Below are positions 62,067-64,000 of a stretch of 64,000 bases of DNA, one piece after another (positions within the stretch are counted from its first letter, which is position 1; each line of letters begins with the position of its first letter). The notes below the pieces were generated by a model that was given only the letters and a program-made list of their open reading frames with translations, did not search any database and was not told the origin of the DNA. The stretch is taken from contig NW_026515546.1 of NCBI RefSeq assembly GCF_014898815.1, forward strand, positions 1,970,501 through 2,034,500, given 5' to 3'. The stretch is from Panonychus citri (taxonomy: Eukaryota > Arthropoda > Arachnida > Trombidiformes > Tetranychidae). The position numbers and the translations under genes are program-made.

Positions 62067-62544
62067 AAATTAATTTAACCATTTGAAAATTTTTCTTCAT
62101 TTTCTTTTCTTCCCCGTAGAGTTAAACAGTCACAATCTTTTCTTGTCGCAATTAACGTAACAATTGATTATAGAAAAATGTAAATAAAGGACTGGAAATC
62201 AATTAGATTTGATTTTCATTGTTATTACACTGGAAGAGGAATGATAAATACATTTAATGATAAGTCACAACAAATTGATCAAAATAATTATCATCTTTGT
62301 TTTTCTTACAACAACATTGGTCGTTTTGTTACCTTGGCTTTTGTTTCATTTCTTTGATTTTTAGTTTCTTCTTGCGATTTAAAATCAAAAACATTGGATA
62401 AAAATTAATTATTTGTAAAAAAAAGTTGGCAGAGAAAAGGCAATAGATATAGACTATTAATCTAATTGTTCGGTTGTGTATAATAATAGATTAATTTTAT
62501 ATATTGCAACTCATTGTAAAATAAATTGCATTTCAGGTTTTGGC
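62067..62544. other. Intergenic region between convergent ATAD1 and SLC25A20
   Basis: Holds both 3' ends. AT-rich, with no coding sequence. Confidence 0.5.
62183..62188 (+). terminator. Polyadenylation signal, ATAD1
   Basis: AATAAA about 120 bases after the ATAD1 stop. A plausible 3' end signal; no cleavage site can be seen. Confidence 0.5.
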
Positions 62545-63531
62545 CTAAAGATCGGGTGCTAACCAGTTGAGTAGTTTAATTGCAAATTCGTAACCCAAGA
62601 AACAGGCAGCATTGGCTGGGAAAGCTCTGAGGAAAACCGGTGTCGCACCTTTGTAAAGGGCTTTAGCTCCTTCCTCTTTCATTAATTGTTTGAAAACATC
62701 ACGAATTCCTTTGGGATAAGTACCTTCAGGAGCGGTTTGTAATCTTGATTTGAGTACATCAGCAGGAATTGCGACCATCCAATTGAATATTCCAGCCATT
62801 CCACCGGCAATTATGGTTCGACCAGCGCTCAGGTCACTTCTTGATTTACCCTCTGGAGTAAGAACTCTTTGAATCCATTCATAGCCCATGAAATAAGCAC
62901 CACTAGCAGGAACATCTCGCAATAAAGTGGCTGCAGTTCCTTTGTAAATACTACGAATTCCACCTTGACGATAAAGCGCTTTAGCACAATCAACTGGCCC
63001 TTTAAATTGTTGCACAGCATTTGGATTAGCAGCTTGAACTTGTAGTAAACATTTAATTCGTTCACCTAGAGATTAAATTTGATACATTCGAATAAGGAAT
63101 TTAATTTTTTTAGACCTTAATTTTTCTTTAAAATTAATCTTACCAGGAGCCATAATTCCAGTGGTAAAAACACCGGCTAACATTCCGGCCTTAAATAACT
63201 GAACAAGAGTCAATTCCTCATCGGGGTGGGTTTGCTGTAACTTTTTACCAATTCCAAAGCCGAAAAAACAAACAGCACACATTGGAGCTACTCCAGCAAT
63301 AGGAGCACTCATACCACGATAGAGACCAAGAAAACCCTCTTTGTTAACAATTTGCTTAGCACAATCAAGAGTTCCTCGGTACAATGGAGCTTGTCCCGGA
63401 GCAGGTTTAGGCATAGTTTGAAGACGAACCTTAATTGTATCTAAAGGATGACCAGCAGTTACCAAACAAACTCCCCCAAAACCACCAGCAATAAAATCTT
63501 TAATTGGACTAATTCGCCGAGAATCAGACAT
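62545..63531 (-). CDS. SLC25A20: Mitochondrial carnitine/acylcarnitine carrier
   Basis: Two exons on the minus strand, 63531–63144 and 63065–62545, give 302 residues (human 301). It is a three-repeat mitochondrial carrier with signatures HPLDTIKVRLQ, the second-repeat variant APGERIKCLLQ (created across the intron and typical of this carrier) and IPADVLKSRLQ. Each is followed by an EG/QGG-type helix motif (NKEGFLGLYRGM, YRQGGIRSIYKG, KEEGAKALYKGA). It exchanges acylcarnitine for free carnitine across the inner membrane, feeding β-oxidation, the pathway ECI2 serves. The Drosophila orthologue is colt (congested-like trachea). Confidence 0.96.
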
Positions 63532-64000
63532 GATAAGAAAATTAAACTATCAACCAAATCAGAACAAAAATCAAAAATAGAAAACGAAAAAAAAACTACC
63601 AAGACAACAAAACAACCAACAAACAGTCCACCATATACATAAACGAATGAACAAAGAAAAAAAAAGAATTCAGTTAACAATTAACAACCAATTTAAACAA
63701 ATTTCTGAAACAAAATCAATTTAGGAAATAAAGGAAACTCTCAACAATTAATGTTGACAAAAAGACTTTTAATAAACATAAACAAACAAAAAAGAAAAAG
63801 AATAAGAAAAAAAGCGGTTCTTTCAAAAAAAGAAAATCAATCAATAGAATTGAGTTTTTCTCTTTTTCTCTCCAATAATTAGAATTAAATTTATTCTTTC
63901 TAATTAATGAATTGGACAATTAAACTCAATTAATTGTCGAAATGAAATTAAAATGGAAAATAGTTGAAAGAAAAAAAGTAAACAGAAAAAACGTTAAAAA
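63532..64000. other. Upstream region of SLC25A20
   Basis: A-rich sequence with no gene. Probably the 5' leader and promoter of the carrier gene. Confidence 0.5.

Noticed and set aside
1..64000. CRISPR arrays, bacterial operons, insertion sequences or a viral insertion
   Set aside because: No regularly spaced repeats, ribosome-binding-site operons, transposase, integrase or viral protein motifs were seen. All recognisable genes are intron-bearing eukaryotic genes or plausible single-exon eukaryotic genes.

Overview
This is eukaryotic nuclear DNA, most likely from an arthropod. Genes are split by short AT-rich GT–AG introns, the base composition is strongly AT-rich, and there is roughly one gene per 3–5 kb. 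An arthropod-type Dlish/Vamana three-SH3 gene and a Cys-loop anion channel are present. Compactness, intron style and the endlessly recurring CAATTA/TTAATTG words suggest an acariform mite, with a spider mite (Tetranychidae) as best guess. That species-level guess is inference.

Layout. 0–7.6 kb: a divergent glycine/GluCl-like anion channel (2173–4963) and a long non-coding leader region. 7.6–16.4 kb: a membrane-anchored M13 (neprilysin-family) protein whose zinc site is destroyed, then DNAJC3 (ER co-chaperone). 18–26.4 kb: a PAF-acetylhydrolase-like enzyme, a small membrane protein head-to-head with ECI2, and Sirt1 on the minus strand. 26.6–29 kb: a partially duplicated block upstream of Sirt1 and a decayed coiled-coil gene fragment. 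30.5–37.3 kb: a Cys-rich secreted protein and Dlish. 38.3–41.5 kb: DNAJC12 and UBE2K. 43.2–47.4 kb: a tandem pair of unknown secreted paralogues and a large secreted low-complexity protein. 48–54 kb: ENOPH1, mitochondrial ABCB8 (one-base frame break) and an intronless unknown protein built from duplicated helical units. 54–64 kb: LTN1/Listerin (16 exons, one-base frame break), ATAD1/Msp1 in divergent orientation, and the carnitine/acylcarnitine carrier SLC25A20.

Most named genes are conserved housekeeping genes: protein quality control (DNAJC3, DNAJC12, UBE2K, LTN1, ATAD1), mitochondrial and lipid metabolism (ECI2, ABCB8, SLC25A20, PAF-AH-like), methionine salvage (ENOPH1) and deacetylation (Sirt1). 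There is no operon, and each gene has its own introns and orientation. The novel material lies in the lineage-specific genes: the 43–45 kb secreted pair, the 52–53 kb repeat protein, the 45–47 kb secreted protein, the 30 kb Cys-rich protein and the inactive M13 protein. Exon models were built by hand from splice sites and reading phase. Functions are from recognised family motifs; no database search was possible.
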